Assembly (NCBI GenBank): GCA_034428455.1
Contig: DAOUHZ010000147.1
Span: 89,748-153,747, forward strand
Direction of reading: 5' to 3'
DNA length: 64,000 nt
From: Bin87 sp034428455
GTDB lineage: Bacteria > Chloroflexota > Dehalococcoidia > Lucifugimonadales > UBA3495
Shown here: piece after piece, positions 1 to 8,434 of the stretch
Numbering within the stretch: position 1 is the stretch's first letter
Layout: each line of letters begins with the position of its first letter
Program-made: the position numbers and the translations under genes
Notes under the pieces: model-generated
Database searches by the model: none
What the model was told of the DNA's origin: nothing
Seen by the model: the letters and a program-made list of their open reading frames with translations, nothing else

Positions 1-2
1 CC

Positions 3-206
3 ACGCTGCTGGACGATCTCGGGCATGCGTGCCCAGAGCTGGTGGGCAACGCGTTGTGCGTATCCGATGACGGGACTATAAGCATCGCCGACGGGTATGC
101 GCTGAACCGAAATGGCCTGGTTTTTCTGCCGCCGGAATTAGACACGCGTTCGGATTGGGTAGCCGGCGACTCACTCCTCCTTTTGTCAAATCAGGCCGGC
201 GGATAA
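3..206 (+). CDS. MoaD/ThiS-family sulfur carrier, C-terminal part
   Basis: The reading frame is open from the window edge and ends 4 bases before the oxidoreductase start. The 67 visible residues begin TLLDDLGHACPELV, which resembles the first helix of MoaD/ThiS proteins. They end LLLLSNQAGG with the stop codon directly after the double glycine. A free C-terminal Gly-Gly is the hallmark of the ubiquitin-like sulfur carriers, which are adenylated and thiocarboxylated there to supply the dithiolene sulfur of molybdopterin. The neighbouring enzyme uses a tungsto- or molybdopterin, so a dedicated pterin-sulfur carrier makes sense. The N-terminus lies outside the window. The family call rests on this short tail and on context. 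Confidence 0.72.
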   Translation, partial: TLLDDLGHACPELVGNALCVSDDGTISIADGYALNRNGLVFLPPELDTRSDWVAGDSLLLLSNQAGG

Positions 207-210
207 CGCC

Positions 211-2133
211 ATGTCTGCGCTTTATGGCTACCGTGGATACGCCACGGTGGTTGATCTGACCACCGGGGAATATCGCCGCGACGCAATCCCCCGGTCAGTG
301 CTCCGGTCAACCATCGGAGGCATCGGATTGGGCACGTGGCTGCTGCATCGTTATGGCGGGCCCCCGGCAGACCTGGACGGCGAACTGATTTCTCACGCTG
401 AAAGGACGCGATTGCTCGACTCCGCGCTGGAACCCGACAACCCGCTGATTTTCGTAACCAGTCCCCTGGTCGGCACTCGGCTTACCACCTCCAGCAAGTT
501 TGCCGTTATGACGCGGTCTCCGCTGACCGGCTTCATCGCCGATGGGCTATCCTCCAGTCACCTGGCCGTTGAACTCAAACGTGCCTGCGGCGACGCGCTG
601 GTGCTCACCGGCAGGTCTGACCGTCCCGCTTTGCTCCACATCGATACCGACGGTGTTCCCCGCGCCAGACCGGCCGGCCATCTGATGGGCCTTTCCACAA
701 TGGACACCGAGTCGGCGGTCAAACGGGAGTTGGATGACGGCGGCCGTCGCCCCGTGCGCGTGGCCTGCATCGGGCCAGCCGGGGAGAACCTGGTCCGCTT
801 TGCCAGCATCGCCAACGACGGGGGTAGACAGGCGGGGCGCTGCGGCCCCGGCGCCGTCATGGGCAGCAAGAACCTCAAGGCAATCGCCCTTCGCGGATAT
901 CGCGATGCGGATCCGCCCGTTGCACATCCCGACGCCTTGCGGGAATACGCCCGAGATCTCAGCCGCCGCAGCCTGGGCGCCGCTACCGCCAAGTACCGCG
1001 AGCTCGGAACCATCGCCAACGTGTCCGTGTTCAACCGACTGGGCACTCTGCCCACGCGCAACTTCCAGCAGTCCACCTTCGAGGATGCGGAATCGGTCAG
1101 CGGCGAGGCCCTTCACCAGACCAAATCCACCCGTTCCGCCCACTGCGCAAACTGCACCATCGGTTGCGAAAAGATCGTCACGGTGGGCACGAAAGACCAA
1201 GGGGCAAAGCGCGCCGGCGAAGTCAGCGCCCGCCTGGAATACGAAAGCCTCTTCGCCCTGGGTCCGCTGGTAGGGGTCGGCGACCCCGATGCGGTCATCC
1301 GAGCGGTGAAGCGGTGCGACGAACTGGGGCTGGACACCATTTCCGCCGGCGGGGTCATCGCCTGGGCCATGGAAACGGCGGAGCGAGGGCTGTTGCCATC
1401 CCTGCACTTTGGCAATTCGAACGGCGTTTCCGATGCCGCACCGGACTTCGGCGACGGATTCGCCGTAATCGACCTGTTGGATGACATCGGCCATCGCCGC
1501 GGGCGTTTGGGCAATCTGCTGGCGGAGGGCAGCCGGCTTGCAGCCGAGCGGGTGGGCGGTGGATCGGAGGCGTGGGCCATGCAGGTTAAGGGTCTTGAGA
1601 TGCCCGGTTATGAGCCTCGCAGCCTGAAAACCCTGGCGCTGGGGCTGGCGACGACCCCGCGCGGAGCCTGCCACAACCGCACCTCCGCCTACGACGCCGA
1701 CTTCTCGCCTGAGGTGGACCGCCTGACCGTGGACCATCGGCGTGGTCAAATCGCCGCCGACAGCGAGGATTTTGCGGCCGCGCTGGATTCGCTCATCTGG
1801 TGCAAGTTCCTCCGCCGCGCTTTCGACGATTTCTGGGAGGAATCGGCTGCGGTGTACCGCATGGTCACCGGTTGGGATGACTTCGACGCCGACGAGTTGC
1901 GCCGCGCCGCCGCCCACGTCGCCGACCTCAAGAAGGCTTACAACCAGCGGTGGGGATGGCGACGATCCGACGACACTCTCCCAGGCCGCACTCTGACAGA
2001 ACCTCTTCCCGATGGTGCCGCCGCCGGCGTAGGGCTCACGCAGGACGAGTTGGGCGGGATGATCGCCGACTACTATCGCGCCCGGGGTTGGAGCGAAGAC
2101 GGCCGCGTCGATCCGGCCGCTATCGAACTATAA
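211..2133 (+). CDS. Aldehyde:ferredoxin oxidoreductase family (tungsten/molybdenum pterin enzyme)
   Basis: The 640-residue length is typical of AOR enzymes, which oxidise aldehydes or related substrates with ferredoxin as electron acceptor in the cytoplasm. The N-terminal domain carries the family signatures GGIGLGTWLL and CGDALVLTGR, then AGRCGPGAVMGSKNLKAI, a version of the conserved pterin-binding AGRGGLGAVMGSKNLKA in which Cys replaces a Gly. The [4Fe-4S] ligands are present as C312, C315, C319 (CxxCxxxC) and the distal C531 in DSLIWCKF. The substrate cannot be read from sequence. It sits 4 bases after the MoaD-like gene, so the two are almost certainly co-transcribed. It converges with rsmG, overlapping its end by 6 bases. 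Confidence 0.93.
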   Translation: MSALYGYRGYATVVDLTTGEYRRDAIPRSVLRSTIGGIGLGTWLLHRYGGPPADLDGELISHAERTRLLDSALEPDNPLIFVTSPLVGTRLTTSSKFAVMTRSPLTGFIADGLSSSHLAVELKRACGDALVLTGRSDRPALLHIDTDGVPRARPAGHLMGLSTMDTESAVKRELDDGGRRPVRVACIGPAGENLVRFASIANDGGRQAGRCGPGAVMGSKNLKAIALRGYRDADPPVAHPDALREYARDLSRRSLGAATAKYRELGTIANVSVFNRLGTLPTRNFQQSTFEDAESVSGEALHQTKSTRSAHCANCTIGCEKIVTVGTKDQGAKRAGEVSARLEYESLFALGPLVGVGDPDAVIRAVKRCDELGLDTISAGGVIAWAMETAERGLLPSLHFGNSNGVSDAAPDFGDGFAVIDLLDDIGHRRGRLGNLLAEGSRLAAERVGGGSEAWAMQVKGLEMPGYEPRSLKTLALGLATTPRGACHNRTSAYDADFSPEVDRLTVDHRRGQIAADSEDFAAALDSLIWCKFLRRAFDDFWEESAAVYRMVTGWDDFDADELRRAAAHVADLKKAYNQRWGWRRSDDTLPGRTLTEPLPDGAAAGVGLTQDELGGMIADYYRARGWSEDGRVDPAAIEL

Positions 2134-2868
2134 CGGCTGCTTGGCGGGCACTCCAACCCGGCGCGGATACTTGCCCGGCGTTCGGCGCACCTTCTCCACC
2201 GATATGAGCCAACGGTCCGGCGGCAACGGAGGAGACAGTTCGTTCATGGAAAGCGCACCGACGACTTTCCCACCCAACTCCGACAGCGCATTGTTGGCCG
2301 CTTGCGTCTCCAGCGGCCCGTCCTTTCCCTTCCACGCCACCAGCGTCCCGTGGCCTTTGCATAGGGGCAGCGCGTACTCCACCAGCACCGACATCGGCGC
2401 CACTCCGCGAGCCAGCGCCAGGTCGAACTGTCCCCGGTAGCCTTCCGTGCGCGCCAATTCCTCGGCCCGCGTAGTAACCACGTCCACATCACCCAGATCC
2501 AGACGATCAACGAGCGTATCGAGAAACGCCGTCTTCTTGGTCACCGATTCCACCAGCGTCAAACGGATGCCGGGAAAGACTATCTTGAGGGGTACACCCG
2601 GAAACCCGGCGCCGGATCCAAGGTCTACCACCCGCAAGCTATCCCGCCAATCATCGAATGCGAGTACGGCAGTTAAGGAGTCGAAGAAATGCCGCACCTG
2701 GATCCCCTCGGGATCGGTGATAGCGGTGAGGTTTGCCCGCTGGTTCCCGTCAGCCAGCAGCCGTTGGTACGCCGCGAACCGGGCCAACTGCTCGTCCGAC
2801 AACTCCAGGCCCAGGCGTGATGCGTGCTCGCTGAGGATCGCCATCCCCAGCCCAGAGGCGGTTGTCAT
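2128..2868 (-). CDS. rsmG: 16S rRNA (guanine527-N7)-methyltransferase RsmG
   Basis: The 246-residue protein transfers a methyl group from S-adenosylmethionine to N7 of G527 in 16S rRNA. The SAM-binding loop is DLGSGAGFPG at residues 82-91. It is preceded by the family block NLTAITDPEGI...RHFFDSL and followed by LVESVTKKTAFLD, where the acidic residue would bind the SAM ribose. The start codon overlaps the enolase stop as ATGA, which fixes the start and suggests translational coupling. The pairing of rsmG with enolase is not the usual gidA-gidB arrangement. Confidence 0.93.
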   Translation of the reverse strand: MTTASGLGMAILSEHASRLGLELSDEQLARFAAYQRLLADGNQRANLTAITDPEGIQVRHFFDSLTAVLAFDDWRDSLRVVDLGSGAGFPGVPLKIVFPGIRLTLVESVTKKTAFLDTLVDRLDLGDVDVVTTRAEELARTEGYRGQFDLALARGVAPMSVLVEYALPLCKGHGTLVAWKGKDGPLETQAANNALSELGGKVVGALSMNELSPPLPPDRWLISVEKVRRTPGKYPRRVGVPAKQPL

Positions 2869-4178
2869 GACGGAAGGAACCGCGCAAACACGTCTCGACC
2901 GGCGAAGCGGGCCCGGTCTCCCAGCTCTTCCTCGATTCTCAGCAGCCGGTTGTACTTGGCCAGCCTTTCGGAGCGGGTGATCGAACCGATTTTGATCTGG
3001 CCGGCTCCGGTGGCAACCGCCAAGTCCGCAATGGTCGTGTCCTCAGTCTCGCCGGAGCGCGCCGAGATCACCGGCAGATATCCCCGCTCCTGGGCCAACC
3101 GCACGGTGTCCAGCGTTTCGGTCAACGTCCCGATCTGGTTGGGCTTCACCAGCACCGCATTGGCGATGCCATTATCCGCGCCGCGCGACAGGCGTTCCGG
3201 GTTGGTCGTGAACAGGTCGTCGCCGATCAACTGGGTCGAACCACCCAGCTTTTCGGTCAGGTAGTCCCAGCCGTCCCAATCGTCTTCGGCCAGCCCGTCT
3301 TCAATCGATATGATCGGGTAGGTCCTACCCCAATGCACAAAAAGATCCACTAACTCCAGGGCAGAGAATGTGCGACCCTCGGCGTGCAGTGCGTAGTTCC
3401 CATCACCGGCAACGAACTCGGTCGCCGCCACGTCCAACCCAATTGCGATATCGCCGTCCCGCGCACACCGGTATCCCGCCAACCGGGTAGCGTCGTAGAG
3501 CAGGCCCAACGCGTCCTCGTGGCAGGGCAACAGCGGCCCATAACCGCCTTCATCCGCAACGCCATATGCGTAGGAACCGGTCTGCGACAATACCCGACCC
3601 ACGGCCCGGTATACGGCAACCACCATCCGCAGTGCCTCGGCGAAGCTCTCGGCGCCGACGGGGATGACTAGGAAGTCCTGCATGTCCAGGCCAGCGGCCG
3701 CGTGCCGACCGCCACTGATTATGTTAACCATGGGCATCGGGACCAAGCACGCGTCCGCTCCGCCCAAGTATCGGTAAAGCGGCTGTCCAGCTGCGTTAGC
3801 GGCGGCATGGGCAGCAGCCAGGGACAGTCCCAGGATGGCGTTGGCCCCCAGGTTGGCCTTGTTGCCGGTTCCATCCAGATCCCGCAGGCGGGCGTCCAAC
3901 CCCGGCTGATCGGCCGCGTTGCATTCCCCGCATACGGCGGGGCCAATCACGTCGTTCACCGCTGAAACCGCGCGCAGGACGCCAAGCCCTTCGTAGCGAG
4001 TGGGGTCGCCGTCCCGCAGCTCCACCGCTTCGTGCCGTCCAGTGGAAGCTCCCGACGGAACGATGGCGCGACCGAAAGCGCCGCCGCGGAGCGTTACGTC
4101 AACTTCAACTGTGGGGTTACCGCGAGAGTCCAGAACCTCGCGCCCGCGCACTGATTGAATGATCGTGGAATCCGCCAT
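2865..4178 (-). CDS. eno: Enolase (phosphopyruvate hydratase) with unusual active-site residues
   Basis: The 437-residue protein aligns with enolase along its whole length, and its numbering matches yeast/E. coli closely. Enolase interconverts 2-phosphoglycerate and phosphoenolpyruvate in glycolysis. Visible conserved residues are the mobile loop SGASTG (42-47), H159, E210, the metal ligands D249, E293 and D320, and the catalytic lysines K345 and K396. Two normally conserved positions differ. E168 is Asp (QDFLVIP instead of QEFMIMP). H373 of the SHRSGETED motif is Ala (SARSGETED; codon gcg at about 3060, read directly). It may be a functional variant clade or a paralogue with altered activity. 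No second enolase is visible in the window. It overlaps rsmG by 4 bases. Confidence 0.85.
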   Translation of the reverse strand: MADSTIIQSVRGREVLDSRGNPTVEVDVTLRGGAFGRAIVPSGASTGRHEAVELRDGDPTRYEGLGVLRAVSAVNDVIGPAVCGECNAADQPGLDARLRDLDGTGNKANLGANAILGLSLAAAHAAANAAGQPLYRYLGGADACLVPMPMVNIISGGRHAAAGLDMQDFLVIPVGAESFAEALRMVVAVYRAVGRVLSQTGSYAYGVADEGGYGPLLPCHEDALGLLYDATRLAGYRCARDGDIAIGLDVAATEFVAGDGNYALHAEGRTFSALELVDLFVHWGRTYPIISIEDGLAEDDWDGWDYLTEKLGGSTQLIGDDLFTTNPERLSRGADNGIANAVLVKPNQIGTLTETLDTVRLAQERGYLPVISARSGETEDTTIADLAVATGAGQIKIGSITRSERLAKYNRLLRIEEELGDRARFAGRDVFARFLPS

Positions 4179-4212
4179 GTGAAAACCAATCTCGCCGGTC
4201 TGAAATGCAAAC

Positions 4213-4247
4213 GAGGCAACCGCGCTTTACAATGCCGCGATTGCCTC
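4213..4247 (-). terminator. Strong hairpin between bicupin and enolase
   Basis: The arms GAGGCAACCGCG (4213-4224) and CGCGATTGCCTC (4236-4247) form a 12-bp stem with an 11-nt loop. The only non-Watson-Crick position is a U.G wobble in minus-strand RNA but a C.A mismatch in plus-strand RNA, so selection appears to act on the minus-strand transcript. It is followed on that strand by GTTTGCATTT, a weak U-rich tail. It is best read as a terminator or attenuator after the bicupin gene, about 35 nt before enolase. Confidence 0.5.
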
Positions 4248-4274
4248 ATTTCTGCTACTGCTGATCGACCTGAT

Positions 4275-4982
4275 TCAGCCGTGACCTTCCGACACAATGT
4301 CGTTGAACGTGACCCGCAGCATGGGGGCGTCGGTCTCGTTCTTCCACTGATGATGCTCACCCGGCGGCACCCGCACCGCGTCTCCGGCGGTCACGGTGTA
4401 CTCCGTGCCGGATACCACCAGCGTGCCCGTGCCTTCTAGGATAAACACAGTGTGGTCCCATTCGTGGTTGTGCCCGCCCGTTTCGGGATGGCTCACCGCG
4501 CCGGGCTGCATGGCGCCGTTGTACAGCATCAGGTAGTTGGGGCAGCCGTCCCGTCCACCGAGCATGGTGTGTCCGGTTTCCGCGTTCAGATCGGCGTGGT
4601 TGCGGATCACCGGAGGCGTTCCGGCGCCCGGCTCTGACCCGCCAGGACGAGCGTTGCCGCTGGCCGCGGAGAGCGGGTTGATCTCGATCCGGCGGATGTT
4701 GCCGTCGCCGCCATCATTGCGGGTGACGTGGTCCACCATGGGCGGAATGAACATGGCGTCGCCGGCTTTCACCGGGTATTCCTTGCCGTCGGCCACCAGC
4801 GTGCCGCTGCCTTCAATGATGTAGACCTCATGCTCCCACTCGTGGATGTGATGGGAACTGGTTCCCCCGGGTTCGATGACCGAATAGGCCAGGGTGACCA
4901 GGGCCGGATTGTCGTCGGCGCTGATGAGACGCGCCGGCGTTCCGGCGGGGAAGTCTTTGATGTTGCGAATCAGGGGTTCCAT
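4275..4982 (-). CDS. Bicupin-domain protein of unknown substrate
   Basis: Two cupin_2 domains occur in tandem in 235 residues, at roughly 28-100 and 145-228. Domain 1 has the metal-site pattern H45-x-H47 with downstream acidic residues and H85. Domain 2 has H171-x-H173 and H210/H211 in PPGEHHQWKN. Both domains therefore look able to hold a metal ion. Bicupins include dioxygenases, oxalate decarboxylases and sugar isomerases, and nothing here separates these. An AAGGAG ribosome-binding site precedes the ATG. It lies 69 bases downstream of the AhpD-like gene on the same strand, so the two may share a transcript. Confidence 0.8.
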   Translation of the reverse strand: MEPLIRNIKDFPAGTPARLISADDNPALVTLAYSVIEPGGTSSHHIHEWEHEVYIIEGSGTLVADGKEYPVKAGDAMFIPPMVDHVTRNDGGDGNIRRIEINPLSAASGNARPGGSEPGAGTPPVIRNHADLNAETGHTMLGGRDGCPNYLMLYNGAMQPGAVSHPETGGHNHEWDHTVFILEGTGTLVVSGTEYTVTAGDAVRVPPGEHHQWKNETDAPMLRVTFNDIVSEGHG

Positions 4983-5051
4983 AGTCGGTTCTCCTTGGGA
5001 CGGGCGTGGTTTGATGCTATCGGGCGCCGTGACTGCGCCGTCCGACGGCGG

Positions 5052-5597
5052 CTAGGTGATCTCCGGTTGCACACCCTCGGGAAGCTCGACCTCGAAGGCG
5101 GAAAGGATCTGCCCTACCAGGAGGTAGTGCCCCATGAGCGCCGTGATCTCCACCGTCTTCTGCATCCCGAAATGACCGGACACCTCGCCGAAGGTCTCGT
5201 CGCTCACCTTGTGGTTGCGGAACAACTCCTGCACGTACTTCACGAGCGATGCCTCGATGCCGCTCATGCCCTCTGGAGCCTTGCCGGTGGCGATGGCGTT
5301 GACCACGTCCTCCGGCACTCCGGCTTGGCGCGCCAGGCGGGCATGGGCGGAAAATTCGTACTGCTGACGGATCTCCCGGGCCGTGGCGCAGATGACGATT
5401 TCTTTTTGGGCCTCGGATATGTCCAGGTCGAACCGCACGTAGGCGCCGGTGTGGGCTACGCGCGCCGCAAGGTCCGGGCTGTTGAGTAGCACGCCGTATG
5501 GACCGCGAACACTGCCGCGGCTGCTGGCGATGGAGTCGAAAAATTCCTGGTGCTCAGGGGCAAGTTGATCACGGGTTACGTCACTCAAACGGGCCAT
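5052..5597 (-). CDS. Carboxymuconolactone decarboxylase/AhpD-like family protein
   Basis: This is a 181-residue all-helical protein of the CMD superfamily. The core reads AQKEIVICATAREI and EFSAHARLARQAG, matching the family's E...H...A segment. The CxxC pair of true AhpD is absent, so alkylhydroperoxidase-type thiol chemistry is unlikely. The substrate is unknown. AAGGAG precedes the ATG at normal spacing, and a good promoter (TTGAAC, 18 bp, TATATT) lies 45-75 bases upstream. Confidence 0.8.
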   Translation of the reverse strand: MARLSDVTRDQLAPEHQEFFDSIASSRGSVRGPYGVLLNSPDLAARVAHTGAYVRFDLDISEAQKEIVICATAREIRQQYEFSAHARLARQAGVPEDVVNAIATGKAPEGMSGIEASLVKYVQELFRNHKVSDETFGEVSGHFGMQKTVEITALMGHYLLVGQILSAFEVELPEGVQPEIT

Positions 5598-5641
5598 TGG
5601 GGAATGCTCCTTGCGCTTGGTGTGTGTAATCTGGCATGGGC

Positions 5642-5671
5642 AATATACCGCCGCGCGCTGCCCGCGTTCAA
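5642..5671 (-). promoter_or_regulatory. Promoter upstream of the AhpD-like gene
   Basis: On the minus strand TTGAAC (5666-5671) and TATATT (5642-5647) are separated by 18 bp. This is close to the housekeeping sigma consensus and correctly placed before the gene starting at 5597. Confidence 0.55.
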
Positions 5672-5696
5672 GGGAAGCGTCCGAACGGCGTCACGG

Positions 5697-6557
5697 TCAG
5701 TCAGGAAACTCCAGGTCCAGTGAGATGTCCAGGGCGTCGGTGGAGTGGGTCAGTCCGCCTATGCTGATGAGGTCCACTCCGGTTTCGGCCACCTCACGCA
5801 CCGTTGCCAAAGTGATGCCGCCTGAAGCCTCTATGGATGCCCGGCCGGCGATGATGCCCACGGCCTCACGCATCAGGTCCACCGGCATGTTGTCCAGCAT
5901 GATAATGTGCGCGCCGGCTTCCACCGCCTCCCGGACCTGCTCCAGGGACTCCACCTCCACCTCCACGCGGATGGTATGCGACGCCTGAGCTATGGCGTGG
6001 CGCACCACGGCCCCCAACGGTTCTTCCAGGGACGCCCGCGCGGCCAGGTGGTTGTCCTTGATCAGTATGCCGTCTGCCAGGTTGATGCGATGGTTGTACC
6101 CACCGCCCATACGCACGCTGTATTTGTCCAGGTACCGATGACCCGGGGCGGTCTTGCGGGTGTCGACGATTCGCGCCGCCGTTCCCTCCACCGCGCGGAC
6201 GTACCGGTTGGTTGCGGTGGCAATCCCGCTCATCCGCTGCATGAAGTTCAGGGCCGTGCGCTCTGCCCGCAGAATCGCGGCGGCGGATCCCACCACGCTG
6301 GCAATATTCATACCGGGTTCGAGACCGGCCCCGTCGTCCAGCAGCAATGCTACCTCGAGATCCGGGTCGATCCGCCGGAACACGGTCTCCGCAACTAACC
6401 CTCCGGCCAGAACGCCGTCGGCTTTGGCCCGCAACATGCCATTTCCCATCACGCCATCGGGAATCAGCGTTTGGGTGGTCGGATCGTTGAACGCCTGGTC
6501 TTCAGTCAGTGCGGCGTCTATTAGATTAAGGACTTCGGGCGGGAGTTGCTGACTCAT
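5697..6557 (-). CDS. nadC: Nicotinate-nucleotide pyrophosphorylase (carboxylating)
   Basis: NadC converts quinolinate and phosphoribosyl pyrophosphate to nicotinate mononucleotide, CO2 and pyrophosphate in de novo NAD synthesis. The diagnostic block ARIVDTRKTAPGHR...KYSVRMGGGYNHRINL...ILIKDNH is present. The C-terminal half has the quinolinate phosphoribosyltransferase barrel signatures (EVEVESLEQ, IMLDNMP, EASGGI, ISIGGLTHS). The start at MSQQLPPEV is chosen because GAGG precedes it and it gives the usual 286 residues. A GTG 45 bases upstream gives an N-terminal extension without a good site. nadA and nadB are not in the window. Confidence 0.94.
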   Translation of the reverse strand: MSQQLPPEVLNLIDAALTEDQAFNDPTTQTLIPDGVMGNGMLRAKADGVLAGGLVAETVFRRIDPDLEVALLLDDGAGLEPGMNIASVVGSAAAILRAERTALNFMQRMSGIATATNRYVRAVEGTAARIVDTRKTAPGHRYLDKYSVRMGGGYNHRINLADGILIKDNHLAARASLEEPLGAVVRHAIAQASHTIRVEVEVESLEQVREAVEAGAHIIMLDNMPVDLMREAVGIIAGRASIEASGGITLATVREVAETGVDLISIGGLTHSTDALDISLDLEFPD

Positions 6558-6676
6558 AAGCGCCTCGTGTTTTTTGGTCGCTGGATGCGAAGAGTTTGCC
6601 ACGTCTGGTGCCTGCCGGCAAATCCATGACTCACCTGTTTGTGCATACTCGCAAACATAGCGCAGAGAACCCGCTG

Positions 6677-6685
6677 TGCTATACT
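6677..6685 (+). promoter_or_regulatory. Extended -10 promoter element before the FakA-like gene
   Basis: TGC-TATACT is an extended -10 box 35 bases before the start codon, in the divergent space between nadC and the FakA-like gene. No -35 box is recognisable. Confidence 0.45.
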
Positions 6686-6720
6686 CGCGACGACTTTACT
6701 ATGTGAATACTGCGGGCGTT

Positions 6721-8397
6721 ATGACATCGCTTTCCACAACTTTGCGGGGCACCGATTTGCGCCAGGCCATGCTCGGCGCGGTCACGTACATGGAACTTTA
6801 CCGGGATGCGGCAAATGCACTCAACGTGTTTCCGGTGCCCGACGGCGACACCGGCACGAACATGCTGCTCACGCTGCGTGCCGGCATCGACCGGATGAAC
6901 CAGGACGCTCATGCAGAAACCGCGGGCGACGTTGCCGAATCCATCGCCACCGGCGCTTTCTGGGGAGCCCGTGGCAACAGCGGCGTCATCCTGTCCCAAC
7001 TGCTGCGCGGCTTTGCCGATGGGGTCGCCGGCGCGGTGGAAATCGACTCATCCGACGCCGTGGCCGCGTTTCGTTCGGCAACCGACTCCGCCTATGGGGC
7101 CGTCAGCCAACCCCGCGAGGGCACGATGCTGTCGGTGATTCGAGGGGCTTCAGACGCTGCCGTGCGAGCCAACGACGCCGGCGAGCGCGACGTGGTCGCA
7201 CTGTGGCAGGTGGCTTACGCCGGAGCCGTCGAAGCCCTGGCCCTGACTCCAGAACAGCTCCCGGTGCTCAAGGAAGCGGGGGTGGTGGATTCGGGCGGCC
7301 TGGGCGTAGTCGCTATTATCGGCGGCGCCTTGCAGCACCTGATCGGCGAGACCGGACCGCCTATCGACCTTGGCCTCCGCAGCGTCGGGGGAGTCATCAA
7401 CCCGCAGCAGACCGCTTCAGTGGCTATTGATTCGGACTTCCTGGAAGCGCACGAGGCGGAGGAATTTGGGTACTGCACACAGTTTGTCATCCACGGCCAG
7501 GAATTGGATGCTGACGCGCTGCGAATGGGTTTCTCCGGCATCTGTGATTCCACGGTGGTCATCGGCGGCGGCCAGGCGGTTCGCGTCCATGTCCACACAA
7601 CCGACCCCGGTTCGGCCCTGAGCTACGGGATCGGTTTCGGGGAACTGGATGAGCTCAAAATCGACAACATGAGCCTCCAGAATCGCGACTGGACGGCCGG
7701 TCACCGGGAACGCGCGCGGCCTGCCGAAATCCGGCCGGGCATTTCGGTGATCGCTGTGGCGTCGGGGAAGGGTCTGGCGGACCTGTTTCAGGACGCCGGC
7801 TGCGCCGCTATCATCCCCGGCGGGCAAACCCTCAACCCCAGCGCCAGCGAGATCATTGACGCCGCGATGTCCGCCGGAACCACTGACGTTATCGTGCTTC
7901 CCAACAATCACAACGTCATTCTCACCGCCAACCAGGCCGCGGAAGCCGACACCGGCGAAATCTCGTTGCACGTGTTAGCCACTCGCACCATGCCCCAGGG
8001 TACGGGGGCATTGCTAGGGTTCAATCCCGAACTCCCAGTGGACGACAACCTGGGCAACATGGAGGCGGCGCGTATTGCCGTGGAAACCCTGGAGGTGACC
8101 CAGGCGGTACGCGACTCGGTGGTCGACGGCCGCGACGTGCGCGAGGGCGAATATATGGCAATCCTGGACGGTAAACTGGCCGCCTTGGCGGACACCGCCG
8201 ATGATGCCGCGCGCGCGGGATTGCAACACTCCGCTGCTGACGAAAATAGCGTGATAACCCTCTATTGGGGGGAGGGCGCTTCGGCCGAATCAGCCGCCGC
8301 CCTGCAAAACGAATTGGAAGAGTCCTACGATGGGGCGGAGGTGGACGTATACGAGGGTGGCCAGCCCCATTATCCGTATCTTGTGTCCGTCGAATAA
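6721..8397 (+). CDS. DhaL/DAK2-domain fatty acid kinase-like protein (FakA/YloV family)
   Basis: The protein is 558 residues from the ATG at 6721. The N-terminal DhaL domain (about 1-200) has NVFPVPDGDTGTNM, whose aspartates bind the two Mg ions of the kinase site, and WGARGNSGVILSQ. The middle and C-terminal regions match the YloV/FakA arrangement. In Firmicutes, FakA phosphorylates fatty acids presented by a DegV-family FakB protein. Here the DegV-family gene follows 37 bases downstream, which strongly supports the pair. An in-frame start 45 bases upstream was not used because MTSLSTTLRG is the usual N-terminus. An extended -10 promoter lies just upstream. Confidence 0.87.
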   Translation: MTSLSTTLRGTDLRQAMLGAVTYMELYRDAANALNVFPVPDGDTGTNMLLTLRAGIDRMNQDAHAETAGDVAESIATGAFWGARGNSGVILSQLLRGFADGVAGAVEIDSSDAVAAFRSATDSAYGAVSQPREGTMLSVIRGASDAAVRANDAGERDVVALWQVAYAGAVEALALTPEQLPVLKEAGVVDSGGLGVVAIIGGALQHLIGETGPPIDLGLRSVGGVINPQQTASVAIDSDFLEAHEAEEFGYCTQFVIHGQELDADALRMGFSGICDSTVVIGGGQAVRVHVHTTDPGSALSYGIGFGELDELKIDNMSLQNRDWTAGHRERARPAEIRPGISVIAVASGKGLADLFQDAGCAAIIPGGQTLNPSASEIIDAAMSAGTTDVIVLPNNHNVILTANQAAEADTGEISLHVLATRTMPQGTGALLGFNPELPVDDNLGNMEAARIAVETLEVTQAVRDSVVDGRDVREGEYMAILDGKLAALADTADDAARAGLQHSAADENSVITLYWGEGASAESAAALQNELEESYDGAEVDVYEGGQPHYPYLVSVE

Positions 8398-8434
8398 CTC
8401 AGCCCAGGCGCGAGCCGGCCAAGGAGCGTCCCGC

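Noticed and set aside
547..1917. 456-residue open frame antisense to the aldehyde oxidoreductase
   Set aside because: It is a shadow of a GC-rich gene: no family resemblance, no ribosome-binding site, and fully inside a confidently assigned coding sequence.
8330..8434. Longer start for the DegV-family gene
   Set aside because: It would overlap the FakA-like gene in another frame. The AAGGAG site and family N-terminus indicate 8435.
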